Source: Candidatus Heimdallarchaeota archaeon (GTDB lineage Archaea; Asgardarchaeota; Heimdallarchaeia; Heimdallarchaeales; Heimdallarchaeaceae). From it: a stretch of 38,489 nt of DNA. Of this stretch, positions 1 to 7,815 are shown piece by piece. Each line of letters opens with the position of its first letter. Position 1 is the first letter of the stretch. Position numbers and translations under genes: made by a program. Location: contig JAAFKI010000136.1 of the NCBI GenBank assembly GCA_021399345.1, forward strand, positions 1 to 38,489. The letters run 5' to 3'. The notes beneath the pieces were generated by a model. The model saw nothing but the letters and a program-made list of their open reading frames with translations. It ran no database searches and was not told the origin of the DNA.

Positions 1-312
1 GGTTTCCTAAATAAGCTCTCTGGATGTCAAAACGAGGAGTATAGATTAAACTCTAGGTGCACCTCTTTTCCAATTCTGTTTGGAAATCCGGAAAAAATGG
101 GCTATAATAATCTTTGGGGAAATTTGGTATCTTCAACCCGAACAAAAGAGAAACAATGGTTTCTACTAGAATTTAATCAATGTCTACTACTTCAGAGTGA
201 AAAATTTTTTCATCAACTTAGGTGGATAATAGATGATATCAATAATGGAAGAGAAATATTAGGGTTTGTTGTTAGTTTTGATAAAGAAACTCTAACTATC
301 ACCAATAAGTGA
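1..312 (+). CDS. C-terminal part of an unknown protein (cut by window edge)
   Basis: The reading frame is open from base 1 to the TGA at 310-312, so this is the last 103 codons of a longer gene; an internal ATG at 97 is not needed as a start. The visible part begins GFLNKLSGCQNEEYRLNSRC and has no obvious membrane segment or signal peptide. It contains several aromatic and Trp residues (NNLWGN, KQWFLLEF, QLRWIIDD), which suggests a folded soluble domain. I do not recognise the family. It lies 55 nt upstream of a sensor histidine kinase on the same strand, so the two could be co-transcribed, but no function follows from that. Confidence 0.6.
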   Translation, partial: GFLNKLSGCQNEEYRLNSRCTSFPILFGNPEKMGYNNLWGNLVSSTRTKEKQWFLLEFNQCLLLQSEKFFHQLRWIIDDINNGREILGFVVSFDKETLTITNK

Positions 313-367
313 TTTTCAAGAAGCATGATGGAAAAAGTTCAAAACAGACCGTACAAATACAATATTA

Positions 368-2887
368 ATGGTAAAAAGAATACGTCTAGCTAGGCGTCTT
401 GCGATATACATCATTCTAATTCTAGTCATTATGATGGTTTTGATAAATGGATCCATTATTCTAATAATGGAATTAAGACTTCAAAGATTATCCCAAGAAG
501 CTTCAGAGGAATACTTACAGGCAAAAATACAGAGCATGGATGTTTCTACCTATCAATTTGTTCAATCTTTTGATCATCTTGTGGGAAGTTTAAAATCAGA
601 ACTTAATAATACTGCTTTAACAATTGCCAATAAATATTACTCATCAGAAGCAAGTAATCTTTATGAGCATAGTTTTCTTGCTTTTAATAATTCGGATCAA
701 ATAGCTTACATTAATGGTACCATAGATATGAATGTCGATAGAGAGAGCTCTATAGGTTATTATGATTATGATGGTAATGGAATTAATGATTTTGAAACTA
801 CAGGCTGTTCTGTTTTTGGAGATATTGAGTCACAACTAAATATTTCTGGAGAATTTTACTTACAAATAAACGCAACATTTGAGGGTGAACTTTCTAATGA
901 AAGCAGTATCTTAATTTATGCTCATAAGAATAACGAAATCTTTTCGTTCGACATTATAGATTATTATAATTCATTTTATTCTAACTATTTCAGCAATCAA
1001 TTCCTAGACCAATGGAATCACGGTCTCTACACCTTTCCAACAGGTTTGGATGATGAACTCTCACAGCTTGAACCAGACTATTTAGAAACATATTTTCTAG
1101 TCAAAGAACCCTACACAAATGAGAATTGTTCTATAGTTTCTTCTGGATTAAAATCTCGAATAGAAGGTTGTATTAATGGTTCATTATCTGGACAGTTTGC
1201 TGGATTGTTAAGAGGAAAATTTAACGGTACAGCTTCAGGTTATATTGATACTAGACCCAAAGAAATGTATGACTTTATGATACCTTTATTGAACCCAGTT
1301 TTGCAATGGGTCTATTTTGCTACTCCTAACTATATTCTGATTTTTCCATGGTTTCCAGATTATGGTGGATCTTTTTCAATAGGACTGTCAGCAGATTTTG
1401 ATTGGACACAGAGACCTTGGTACAATCAGTTGCTTCAAGCTGAAGAGGAATCAACGAATAAAGGAATGGAAAGTCATTTTTCAGATTTAGGGGTTGATTA
1501 TGTACACCAGAATATCTTCATATCTTTAGGACAAGCAATTTATACAGATACTAATGATTTTCAAGGATTTTGGGTTCTAGACTTAAACCTTGATTACTTG
1601 ATGAATACCCTAGAGTTAGATCTTACAGAAGATGATTACTCTCTGATTATAAATTCAGATAAAGAAATACTCTTATCTCCTCATTATGCTGCGAATATTT
1701 CACGAAAACCTAAAGAAGATTTTCCAACTGAAAATATGGCTGATTATGAAAACATTGAATTGCAATTATGTGTTGATGATGTATTGAATTTTCAGTCAGG
1801 ATATAGAATTGTGACGCATAATGAAGTAGTCTATCTAGTGATATATCATCCTATTTTCTCTATTCCTTGGTTTATGCTTCACTTTTCTCCATTAGACTTA
1901 GTAATGGAGGATTTTGATCCAATATTGCTAACAGTTAGAAACAATATTAGATTTTTAGAGGTTATTTTGATAGGCGTTTCAATTACCACCATAGCGGTTG
2001 TAGGTGCTATTTCATTATATTTTGCTGTTAGTTTCACAAATTATGCTGTAACACTTCTCAATGGAATGAAAGCAATATCTGATGGAGACTTTAGTGTAAC
2101 CTTTGACCTTTCTAAGAATACGCGTGTTCACGAAGTAAGTGAAGTATATTTTGCATTTGAAGAAATGTCGCTTAAATTAGATGAGTCAATAAGAAAAGAA
2201 AAAGAATCAACACATTTAGCAGAACTTGCAATGGATCTTTTTACACATGATTTAAGTAACTATCATCAAGCCATTCTTGGCTACTTAGAGCTAGCGTTAA
2301 TGCAAGATGGGGATTCTGAAGAATCCACAAAACTGATAGAACAATCCATAAGAGTACTCAAAAGAGCAGATGAAGTTAAAGACAGAATTCGAAAAATAGG
2401 TGGTCTAGAAAAATCAGCAGAACCTTTTGTCAAAAGAAAATTAGACACATATATTAATAATGCAATTACTACTCTAGAACAAACATATCCTAATTACAGT
2501 ATTAATGTGAAAAAGGATTTTGATACTGAAATTGAAATTTCTGCAAACGAATTCCTTGAGGATGTGTTCACTAATATTTTTGAAAATTCAATACAATTTG
2601 CGAAAAATCAGCAGATGAATTTCACTGTTTCTGCATCAAAAACAAGGAGTCAACAAAAGATTTTCTGGGAAATTGCTATTGCAGATGATGGAAAGGGTAT
2701 TTCTGATGAAAGAAAACAACAGATTCTTGATAGTTTTCAGACCGGACAAAGAATCAGAGGACTAGGCATGATGTTAATCTTTAGGATTGTTAAAGAGTAT
2801 GAAGGGTCTATAAAGATACAAGATAGAATAAAGGGAGATTATACTCAAGGAGCGAAAATAATCTTTACTATTCGAGATTACGAGTAA
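368..2887 (+). CDS. membrane sensor histidine kinase, Cache-type extracellular domain
   Basis: An 839-residue membrane sensor kinase that would sense an extracellular signal and autophosphorylate a histidine. Transmembrane segments lie at about residues 11-34 and 528-556, enclosing an extracellular domain of nearly 500 residues. Within it, DWTQRPWY (345-352) is the hallmark of a dCache fold. A HAMP-like linker follows at about 557-610. The H-box is FTHDLSNYHQ with H627, the N-box is FENS with N740, the G1 box is DDGKG (773-777), and the G2 box contains GLG (798-800), so the kinase appears intact. The ectodomain also holds an EF-hand-like loop DYDGNGIND (133-141) and a glycine-periodic insert near 266-290. 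No receiver domain or response regulator gene is visible nearby, so its partner is unknown. It is convergent with the next gene. Confidence 0.9.
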   Translation: MVKRIRLARRLAIYIILILVIMMVLINGSIILIMELRLQRLSQEASEEYLQAKIQSMDVSTYQFVQSFDHLVGSLKSELNNTALTIANKYYSSEASNLYEHSFLAFNNSDQIAYINGTIDMNVDRESSIGYYDYDGNGINDFETTGCSVFGDIESQLNISGEFYLQINATFEGELSNESSILIYAHKNNEIFSFDIIDYYNSFYSNYFSNQFLDQWNHGLYTFPTGLDDELSQLEPDYLETYFLVKEPYTNENCSIVSSGLKSRIEGCINGSLSGQFAGLLRGKFNGTASGYIDTRPKEMYDFMIPLLNPVLQWVYFATPNYILIFPWFPDYGGSFSIGLSADFDWTQRPWYNQLLQAEEESTNKGMESHFSDLGVDYVHQNIFISLGQAIYTDTNDFQGFWVLDLNLDYLMNTLELDLTEDDYSLIINSDKEILLSPHYAANISRKPKEDFPTENMADYENIELQLCVDDVLNFQSGYRIVTHNEVVYLVIYHPIFSIPWFMLHFSPLDLVMEDFDPILLTVRNNIRFLEVILIGVSITTIAVVGAISLYFAVSFTNYAVTLLNGMKAISDGDFSVTFDLSKNTRVHEVSEVYFAFEEMSLKLDESIRKEKESTHLAELAMDLFTHDLSNYHQAILGYLELALMQDGDSEESTKLIEQSIRVLKRADEVKDRIRKIGGLEKSAEPFVKRKLDTYINNAITTLEQTYPNYSINVKKDFDTEIEISANEFLEDVFTNIFENSIQFAKNQQMNFTVSASKTRSQQKIFWEIAIADDGKGISDERKQQILDSFQTGQRIRGLGMMLIFRIVKEYEGSIKIQDRIKGDYTQGAKIIFTIRDYE

Positions 2888-2936
2888 TTTTTATTTACTC
2901 GTTTTGTTTCTCTTTTTCCTCTTTTCTTTTGTTATA
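2880..2936 (+). terminator. hairpin plus T-rich tract containing both convergent stop codons
   Basis: ACGAGTAA (2880-2887) pairs with TTACTCGT (2895-2902) around a 7-nt loop and is followed by a long T-rich stretch on the plus strand. The left arm contains the stop TAA of the histidine kinase and the right arm contains the stop of the convergent membrane protein. This would end kinase transcription; on the minus strand there is no matching T-tract. Confidence 0.6.
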
Positions 2937-3200
2937 ATCTCTAACATCTTCCCTTAAATTATTAAATAATGGAATAACAACAAGAACGATAACAACTAGA
3001 GTAAGAACAATGCTGAATATTACCCAAGGAGTTTCAAGGATTCTCTTTCCCAGCCATAAGTCTCTAATACCTAATGCTGCAACAACTACCCATAAAATAG
3101 CTATAGATGAGAGGAGAAGATATTTACCTAACTTAGCTAGCTTTTTCTCAGTTTCACTTGCTTGAATATCTTCAGCTTGTGTTCCTTCAGTTTCAGACAT
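2895..3200 (-). CDS. small two-helix membrane protein, unknown
   Basis: A 101-residue protein starting with ATG. It has an acidic, soluble N-terminus (MSETEGTQAEDIQASETEKK), two hydrophobic helices at about residues 29-46 and 60-80, and a highly charged C-terminus rich in Lys and Glu. This is the layout of a small integral membrane protein with both ends on the same side of the membrane. I do not recognise a family. It is convergent with the histidine kinase (7 nt between stops) and divergent from the M42 peptidase, so it is probably transcribed alone. A weak A/T-rich box near 3226-3236 lies at a plausible promoter distance. Confidence 0.6.
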   Translation of the reverse strand: MSETEGTQAEDIQASETEKKLAKLGKYLLLSSIAILWVVVAALGIRDLWLGKRILETPWVIFSIVLTLVVIVLVVIPLFNNLREDVRDYNKRKEEKEKQNE

Positions 3201-3292
3201 AGGTTGGGAAAATCTTGTGGTTTCTTAACTTTTTGGATGAATGCTGAAAATCATCAGTTTCAAGTTAATAACAAACTAATTCATAAGTAAAT

Positions 3293-3301
3293 CTTTAAAA
3301 A
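3293..3301 (+). promoter_or_regulatory. TATA box of the M42 peptidase gene
   Basis: CTTTAAAAA lies 36-44 nt before the ATG at 3337. This puts the predicted transcription start near 3322, so the mRNA would begin downstream of the in-frame TTG at 3307. An AAGGTG Shine-Dalgarno (about 3324-3329) sits just ahead of the ATG. Both signals support the ATG start. Confidence 0.55.
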
Positions 3302-3336
3302 TTATTTTGATAAGAGAAAATCGAAGGTGTTACACC

Positions 3337-4401
3337 ATGAGCTACGAAATAAATGAAGAATTCTTAAAAAAATTAGTAACAACACCTAGAGCAACTGGCT
3401 ATGAATTTCCCGCTCAGGTTGTTGTGAAAACATATCTAGAAAATGAAGTAGATAAAGTTAAAGTAGATAATGTGGGCAATATTTATGCTATAATTAATCC
3501 TGATAGTCCTTTCAAAATTATGCTAGCAGGTCACATTGATCAGATTGGTTTTCAAATCTCTCACATTGATGATAATGGTTATCTCTGGTTTCATCCTCTA
3601 GGTGGATTTGATACTACAACTCTTCCAGGGAAAAGAGTAAGAGTCATATCAAATAAAGGTGAATTTCTAGGAGTAATTGGGAAAAAAGCTATTCATTTAA
3701 TGAAAGCTGAGGAAAGGAAAAAAGCTCCTGAAATGGAGAAACTTTTCATAGACTTGGGTTGCAAGGATAAAGAAGAAGCTCTTAAGAAAGTGGATGTTGG
3801 TGATTTCGCAGTTTTTGATTATGGTTATCAAAGATTAGGCGATAATAATTACGCGGTTGCTTCTGGTTTTGATGATGCTATAGGATCTTTTATTGTTGCA
3901 GAGATTATGAAAGAGTTATCCAAAGACAAAAGCTTCTTTGCTGGAGTATATGGCGTATCTACTGTTCAAGAAGAGATAGGTCTTAGAGGCGCACATATAG
4001 CTGCAGAGAAAATCAAACCAGATATTGGGATTGCGTTTGATGTTGGTTTTGCTGCTGATGCTCCTGAAATGGAGAAAAAGCAACTTGGAGATACAAAATT
4101 AGGTGGAGGGCCAATAATTTCTATCGGACCAAATTTCAATCCTGTTGTTGTAAGGAAAATATTTGAACTTGCAGATAAGATTGAAATACCATATCAAAAG
4201 CATGCTGCTCCAAGAGGAACAGGAACTGATGCTAATGCTATTCAACTATCAGGTGCTGCTACAGCTTTGCTAGCAATTCCTAACAGATATATGCATACAG
4301 CTTCTGAAATTATTAGTCTTGATGATGTGAAAAACATTATTCAGCTTGTAGTTGCTTTTATAAAATCGATAAAGGAAGGAGACAGTTTCTTACCTCTTTA
4401 A
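3337..4401 (+). CDS. M42 family metallo-aminopeptidase
   Basis: A 354-residue cytosolic peptidase of the M42 family (deblocking/glutamyl aminopeptidase, often annotated endoglucanase M), which trims N-terminal residues from peptides and usually forms tetrahedral dodecamers. The metal site is complete: AGHIDQIGF (H66, D68), SGFDDAIGS with bridging D180, QEEIGLRG (E212 as base, E213 as ligand), FDVGF (D235) and RYMHTASE (H320). RGTGTDAN near 293-300 is also a family motif. I chose the ATG at 3337 over an in-frame TTG at 3307 because it has AAGGTG upstream and the TATA box predicts a transcript that starts after 3307. Length is normal for the family. The exact substrate cannot be read from sequence. 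A T7 run follows the stop. Confidence 0.93.
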   Translation: MSYEINEEFLKKLVTTPRATGYEFPAQVVVKTYLENEVDKVKVDNVGNIYAIINPDSPFKIMLAGHIDQIGFQISHIDDNGYLWFHPLGGFDTTTLPGKRVRVISNKGEFLGVIGKKAIHLMKAEERKKAPEMEKLFIDLGCKDKEEALKKVDVGDFAVFDYGYQRLGDNNYAVASGFDDAIGSFIVAEIMKELSKDKSFFAGVYGVSTVQEEIGLRGAHIAAEKIKPDIGIAFDVGFAADAPEMEKKQLGDTKLGGGPIISIGPNFNPVVVRKIFELADKIEIPYQKHAAPRGTGTDANAIQLSGAATALLAIPNRYMHTASEIISLDDVKNIIQLVVAFIKSIKEGDSFLPL

Positions 4402-4402
4402 T

Positions 4403-4415
4403 CTCCTCTTTTTTT
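4403..4415 (+). terminator. T-rich terminator after the M42 peptidase
   Basis: CTCCTC followed by seven T residues (4409-4415) directly after the stop codon, the usual form of an archaeal oligo-T terminator. It runs to the end of the convergent nadC gene. Confidence 0.45.
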
Positions 4416-5250
4416 ACTCTATCAGCATAGTATAATCAAAATTCTTTACTGAGTGCGTAAGTGATCCTGAGGATATTAGGTCTACTCCTTCTAATGCATA
4501 ATCTTGTAGATTTTCAAGATTAATGTTACCTGACAATTCGATCAACACATCCTTCTTAATTGACTTGATTTTTGGAATTGTCAGTTTTATTAGTTGGGGA
4601 GAAAAATTGTCTAACATGATTATATCCACACCAGCTTTAGCTGCTTCCATAGCTTGCTCTTCATTTTGAACCTCAACCTCAATTTTCTTACTGAAGCTAG
4701 TGATCTCTTTAGCTTTTGTAATTGCTTCTGTGATTGACTTGAAGCCTCCAAGATGATTTTCTTTAAGTAGAATCATATCAGATAGATTGAACCTATGAGT
4801 ATCTCCTCCACCTGCAACAACAGCATATTTATCATATTTCCCTAAACCAGGAACTACCTTTCTTGTTGCACAGATTTTCAATTGAGGATTTATTTCGTGA
4901 GCTATTTCAATCATTTTAGCTGTTTGGGTAGCAATTCCTGATAATCTTCCAAGAATATTCAAAGATACTCTTTCAGCTTGTAACAGATTGTGTATATTTC
5001 CATCAAAAGAAGCAACAGCTGTTTTCTTTGATACTTTCTCTCCCTCTTTTACCAATATATCCAGTTTTGACCCTAAAAACTCAAAGATTCTTTTTATGAA
5101 GATGAGACCAGCAACAACTCCTTCTTGTTTTGAATAGATTTTTCCTTTAGCATTCGTACAAGGTAGAAGTGAAGTTGTAACATCCCAGTAAGGTATATCT
5201 TCCTCTATCCACTTCTTAATATCTTCATCAACTAAAACTAGGGGTATCAT
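4414..5250 (-). CDS. nadC: nicotinate-nucleotide pyrophosphorylase (quinolinate phosphoribosyltransferase)
   Basis: A 278-residue NadC, normal full length. It converts quinolinate and PRPP to nicotinate mononucleotide, CO2 and pyrophosphate in de novo NAD synthesis. Residues 128-160 carry the family core: ATRKVVPGLGKYDKYAV then GGGDTHRFNLSD, followed by LLKENHLGG; QAERVSLNILGRLSG (91-105) matches the N-terminal alpha/beta part and VEVQNEEQA the barrel. Most bacterial enzymes have NHR where this one has THR. It lies 18 nt downstream of nadA on the same strand, almost certainly one operon. Its stop is convergent with the M42 gene. An AAAAAAGG run touches the ATG but is too close to be a good Shine-Dalgarno. 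Confidence 0.96.
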   Translation of the reverse strand: MIPLVLVDEDIKKWIEEDIPYWDVTTSLLPCTNAKGKIYSKQEGVVAGLIFIKRIFEFLGSKLDILVKEGEKVSKKTAVASFDGNIHNLLQAERVSLNILGRLSGIATQTAKMIEIAHEINPQLKICATRKVVPGLGKYDKYAVVAGGGDTHRFNLSDMILLKENHLGGFKSITEAITKAKEITSFSKKIEVEVQNEEQAMEAAKAGVDIIMLDNFSPQLIKLTIPKIKSIKKDVLIELSGNINLENLQDYALEGVDLISSGSLTHSVKNFDYTMLIE

Positions 5251-5268
5251 CCTTTTTTAACTCTCTGA

Positions 5269-6294
5269 TTAGTATTTCAGCATATTGCTAACAGCTCTGT
5301 AAGCTTTTTTACGAACTTCTTCATCTAATTCTATAATATTATCGTCTGTTGGCTTTTCGAGAGCTTTCCAAATCGAGAAAAGATCATTTCTCTTCATGCT
5401 AATGCATATCATTTTACTATCCTCAAAATGGATATCAGGATATTCAATTTTCATTCTGTCAATGAACCCTTGTTCGGTTAAGAAAAGAACCTTTTCATCT
5501 TTTGGAGCTTTGGCTGCATACCTGTGCATATCCCCTGTTCCCCCTACAAAATCTACAGAATCAATAATTTCAGGTCGGCATTCAAAATGAGCAAGAGTTT
5601 TTGTATTGTCATCAAGAATTAATTGTTCCAATCTTCTGATTGTGAGTGCATTGTGAGTTCTACAGGAACCTGGCCAAGTTATAATCTTTTTACCAGTAAT
5701 TTTTGCTAAATTATTTCCCATGTTCTCATCGGGAATAAATATGACAGTGTCTTCTTCCAAACTATCTGTGATTTTTCGAGCATTAGCTGAGGTACAGCAA
5801 ATATCTGACTCAGCTTTTACTTCTGCGCTTGTATTAACATAGCAAACAACAGGTGCTCCTGGATATTCTTCCTTAAGTTTTCTAACATCTTCACTTGTTA
5901 TTGAATCTGCTAGAGTACAATCTCTTCCTATTGCTGGAACTAAAATTAACTTCTCTGGATTAAGAATCTTCACAGATTCTGCCATAAAATCAACTCCACA
6001 GAAAAGAATTCGTTTCTCTCTAATTTCAGTTGCTTTCTTAGCAAGAGCAAGCGAATCACCAACAATGTCTGCAATTCCAAAAACAATATCAGCTGTTTGA
6101 TAGGAATGAGCAAGTATCTTGAATCCTCTTTCTTTCTTTAGTTGGTTAATTTTATATGTAAAAGGAGCAATTGATTCGCAAGCATTTTTAGTCCATCCTA
6201 GAGGATTCAATTTTGTAAATAATCTATCAACTTCTTCCTCTAGTAATCCAAACTCCTCACTTCTTATTTCAGGAGTTTCTTCTACAACCACCAT
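5269..6294 (-). CDS. nadA: quinolinate synthase A
   Basis: A 341-residue NadA that condenses iminoaspartate with dihydroxyacetone phosphate to quinolinate using a [4Fe-4S] cluster. Family motifs are clear: LAHSYQTADIVFGIADIVGD (61-80), FCGVDFMAES (98-107), CTLADS (126-131), IPDENMGNN (187-195), ITWPGSCRTHN (205-215) and ICISMKRNDL (296-305). The expected cluster ligands are C99, C211 and C297, all present. It is the first gene of a nadA-nadC operon. No L-aspartate oxidase or aspartate dehydrogenase gene is visible in the window, so iminoaspartate must come from an enzyme encoded elsewhere. A TATA box lies 28-37 nt upstream, which implies a very short leader. Confidence 0.96.
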   Translation of the reverse strand: MVVVEETPEIRSEEFGLLEEEVDRLFTKLNPLGWTKNACESIAPFTYKINQLKKERGFKILAHSYQTADIVFGIADIVGDSLALAKKATEIREKRILFCGVDFMAESVKILNPEKLILVPAIGRDCTLADSITSEDVRKLKEEYPGAPVVCYVNTSAEVKAESDICCTSANARKITDSLEEDTVIFIPDENMGNNLAKITGKKIITWPGSCRTHNALTIRRLEQLILDDNTKTLAHFECRPEIIDSVDFVGGTGDMHRYAAKAPKDEKVLFLTEQGFIDRMKIEYPDIHFEDSKMICISMKRNDLFSIWKALEKPTDDNIIELDEEVRKKAYRAVSNMLKY

Positions 6295-6321
6295 CTCAAC
6301 CGAACTACCCTTTTATGAATT

Positions 6322-6331
6322 GTATTTAAAG
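6322..6331 (-). promoter_or_regulatory. TATA box of the nadA-nadC operon
   Basis: CTTTAAATAC on the minus strand, 28-37 nt before the nadA ATG at 6294. This spacing fits a leaderless or nearly leaderless archaeal transcript. Confidence 0.5.
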
Positions 6332-6550
6332 ACTGTTTGATTAAGGTCAAAATTGAACTTAAATTTTTAATAGAAGCCTTGAAACTCAAGAAAAATGCAC
6401 TATTGAAGTAATTTCTAGTATAGTATAAGCAATAATTGCCTATTATTCTTAAAGGAAAAGCTTGAAGAAGTATGTTTGAGTGCTTCTAAGCTCATTTATG
6501 TATTGGCGATATGTATATTAAGAGCATCTAAAATTTGGTTTTCTGTGGAT

Positions 6551-6560
6551 AAATATAAAT
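6551..6560 (+). promoter_or_regulatory. TATA box of the NadK-like/winged-helix gene
   Basis: AAATATAAAT lies 45-54 nt before the ATG at 6605, giving a predicted transcript start near 6585. AAGGA at about 6586-6590 is a possible ribosome site but would sit at the very 5' end. Confidence 0.5.
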
Positions 6561-6604
6561 AAACATTTATCATTAATAATAAAGTAAGGAATGTAGATGA
6601 AACC

Positions 6605-7651
6605 ATGATTTTGGCTCTATATGTGTCCAATGATTCTAACTCACAAAAGTTTGCTGGAATAATAAAGGAGACGCTTCTTGAAATTAATCCAGAAGTTGAA
6701 ATCATTGAATTCGAAGATGAAGAATTGAATGAAAACAATTGGGAAAATCAGATGAAAGATTTCTCAACACAAAAAGCAAACTGCATCATCTCAGTAGGCG
6801 ATGCAGGTACATTTCTTAGAGCTATTTTTCTTTCAAGATCATCAGTTCCAGTTGTTGCTGCATCGTCTGAAAGCGTAAGTTTCTTTACTGAAATAAGTCC
6901 AGTTAATCTTCAGTATACCTTAACAAGTATCCTGAATCGAAAATATGATGTCGATAACTATCATAGAGTAGTTTTTCTAGATTCTGGAAATGGTACGCCA
7001 ATTCCTGCACTAAATGAGATAGCTATATTCCCAAAAGATTCAGCACTTTTAATGAATTATACATTAATAATAGATAAGAATCAGCTTTATAGAGGTAGAG
7101 CTGATGGACTAATTGTGTCTACATCTTTAGGAAGTACAGGTTATGCTCTCTCATCAGGCGGTCCTATAGCTTTTGGAAACCCAGATGTTCTGATTATAGT
7201 TCCAGTTAATCCATTGAATAAAGAACACATTCCTTTGGTAGTTCCAATTGATTCAGAGATCAAATTGGTAAACTTGCGTTCAAGATCTCCTCTGGAAGCA
7301 ATAATTGATGGGCAAATAAGAATAGGTATCGATGAGGAAGTATTAGTTAGAAAATCGTCCTCAACAGCTAGAATTATACGATTTCATGCTAAGAAAAACA
7401 TACTTGCTAAACTAAGAAATAGATTAGTTGAGTTAGATCTGAGAACTTTAGAGCGTGTTCCTCCTTCTGCAAAATATATTTTTAAATTGCTTTTAACTGA
7501 AGGAGAAATGACACAGAAAGAATTGATTGAAAGTACAGGATTACCTAATAGAACTGTTCGTAATGCTCTATCTATTCTCAAAGAGAAAGGGGTCATTAAT
7601 CAAAGACCTCATCTACGAGATGCTAGACAATCAATCTATTTTGTTGACTAA
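6605..7651 (+). CDS. NAD-kinase-like protein fused to a C-terminal winged helix
   Basis: A 348-residue two-domain protein. Residues 1-280 resemble NAD kinase: the NE motif (ALNEIAI, N137-E138), DGLIVST, LGSTGYALSSGGP (about 175-187) and the closing beta-sandwich region are all there. The nucleotide-phosphate loop is altered: where NAD kinases have GGDGT, this protein reads VGDAGTFLRA, so the usual catalytic Asp position is A67 and the Asp is shifted one residue to D66. Residues 289-345 form a winged helix (MTQKELIESTGLPNRTVRNA, then a wing). Being divergent from nadA-nadC, it may bind NAD(P) and regulate that operon; this is inference. The alternative is an active NAD kinase with a DNA-binding or dimerisation tail. 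I withhold the symbol nadK because of the altered motif. Confidence 0.85.
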   Translation: MILALYVSNDSNSQKFAGIIKETLLEINPEVEIIEFEDEELNENNWENQMKDFSTQKANCIISVGDAGTFLRAIFLSRSSVPVVAASSESVSFFTEISPVNLQYTLTSILNRKYDVDNYHRVVFLDSGNGTPIPALNEIAIFPKDSALLMNYTLIIDKNQLYRGRADGLIVSTSLGSTGYALSSGGPIAFGNPDVLIIVPVNPLNKEHIPLVVPIDSEIKLVNLRSRSPLEAIIDGQIRIGIDEEVLVRKSSSTARIIRFHAKKNILAKLRNRLVELDLRTLERVPPSAKYIFKLLLTEGEMTQKELIESTGLPNRTVRNALSILKEKGVINQRPHLRDARQSIYFVD

Positions 7652-7750
7652 TAGAATAAACTAGGGTATTAACAATTTATCAGAAAGGTTATCAAGATTG
7701 TGAATAATTCTAATCTCTTCTTCTTTAATGTGATTAGCACTATCAGATTT

Positions 7751-7758
7751 TTTAAATA
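7751..7758 (+). promoter_or_regulatory. TATA box of the small GTPase gene
   Basis: TTTAAATA lies 58-65 nt before the ATG at 7816, predicting a leader of about 33 nt that contains GAGAGGA (about 7803-7809), a good Shine-Dalgarno 6-7 nt from the ATG. This decides the start at 7816 rather than the in-frame ATG at 7840. Confidence 0.5.
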
Positions 7759-7815
7759 GAGATTATAACAATAATATAGGGAAGAGCAATAAAAAATTAA
7801 TTTGAGAGGATTTCG

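Larger units (their letters stand above)
6295..6604. promoter_or_regulatory. divergent control region between nadA and the NadK-like regulator
   Basis: A 310-bp gene-free, AT-rich segment between divergent genes. It holds the nadA TATA box (6322-6331), an 11-bp odd-centred palindrome GCAATAATTGC (6429-6439) near the middle, and the TATA box of the plus-strand gene (AAATATAAAT, 6551-6560). I saw no open reading frame or RNA-like fold worth calling. The palindrome is a candidate operator only; such short palindromes occur by chance in AT-rich DNA. Confidence 0.4.

Noticed and set aside
3307..3336. TTG start 30 nt upstream for the M42 peptidase
   Set aside because: A Shine-Dalgarno precedes the ATG at 3337 and the TATA box predicts transcription to begin downstream of the TTG.
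6295..6604. Riboswitch or tRNA in the nadA control region
   Set aside because: No cloverleaf, GTTCGA-type arm or strong nested hairpins are visible; only TATA boxes and a short palindrome.
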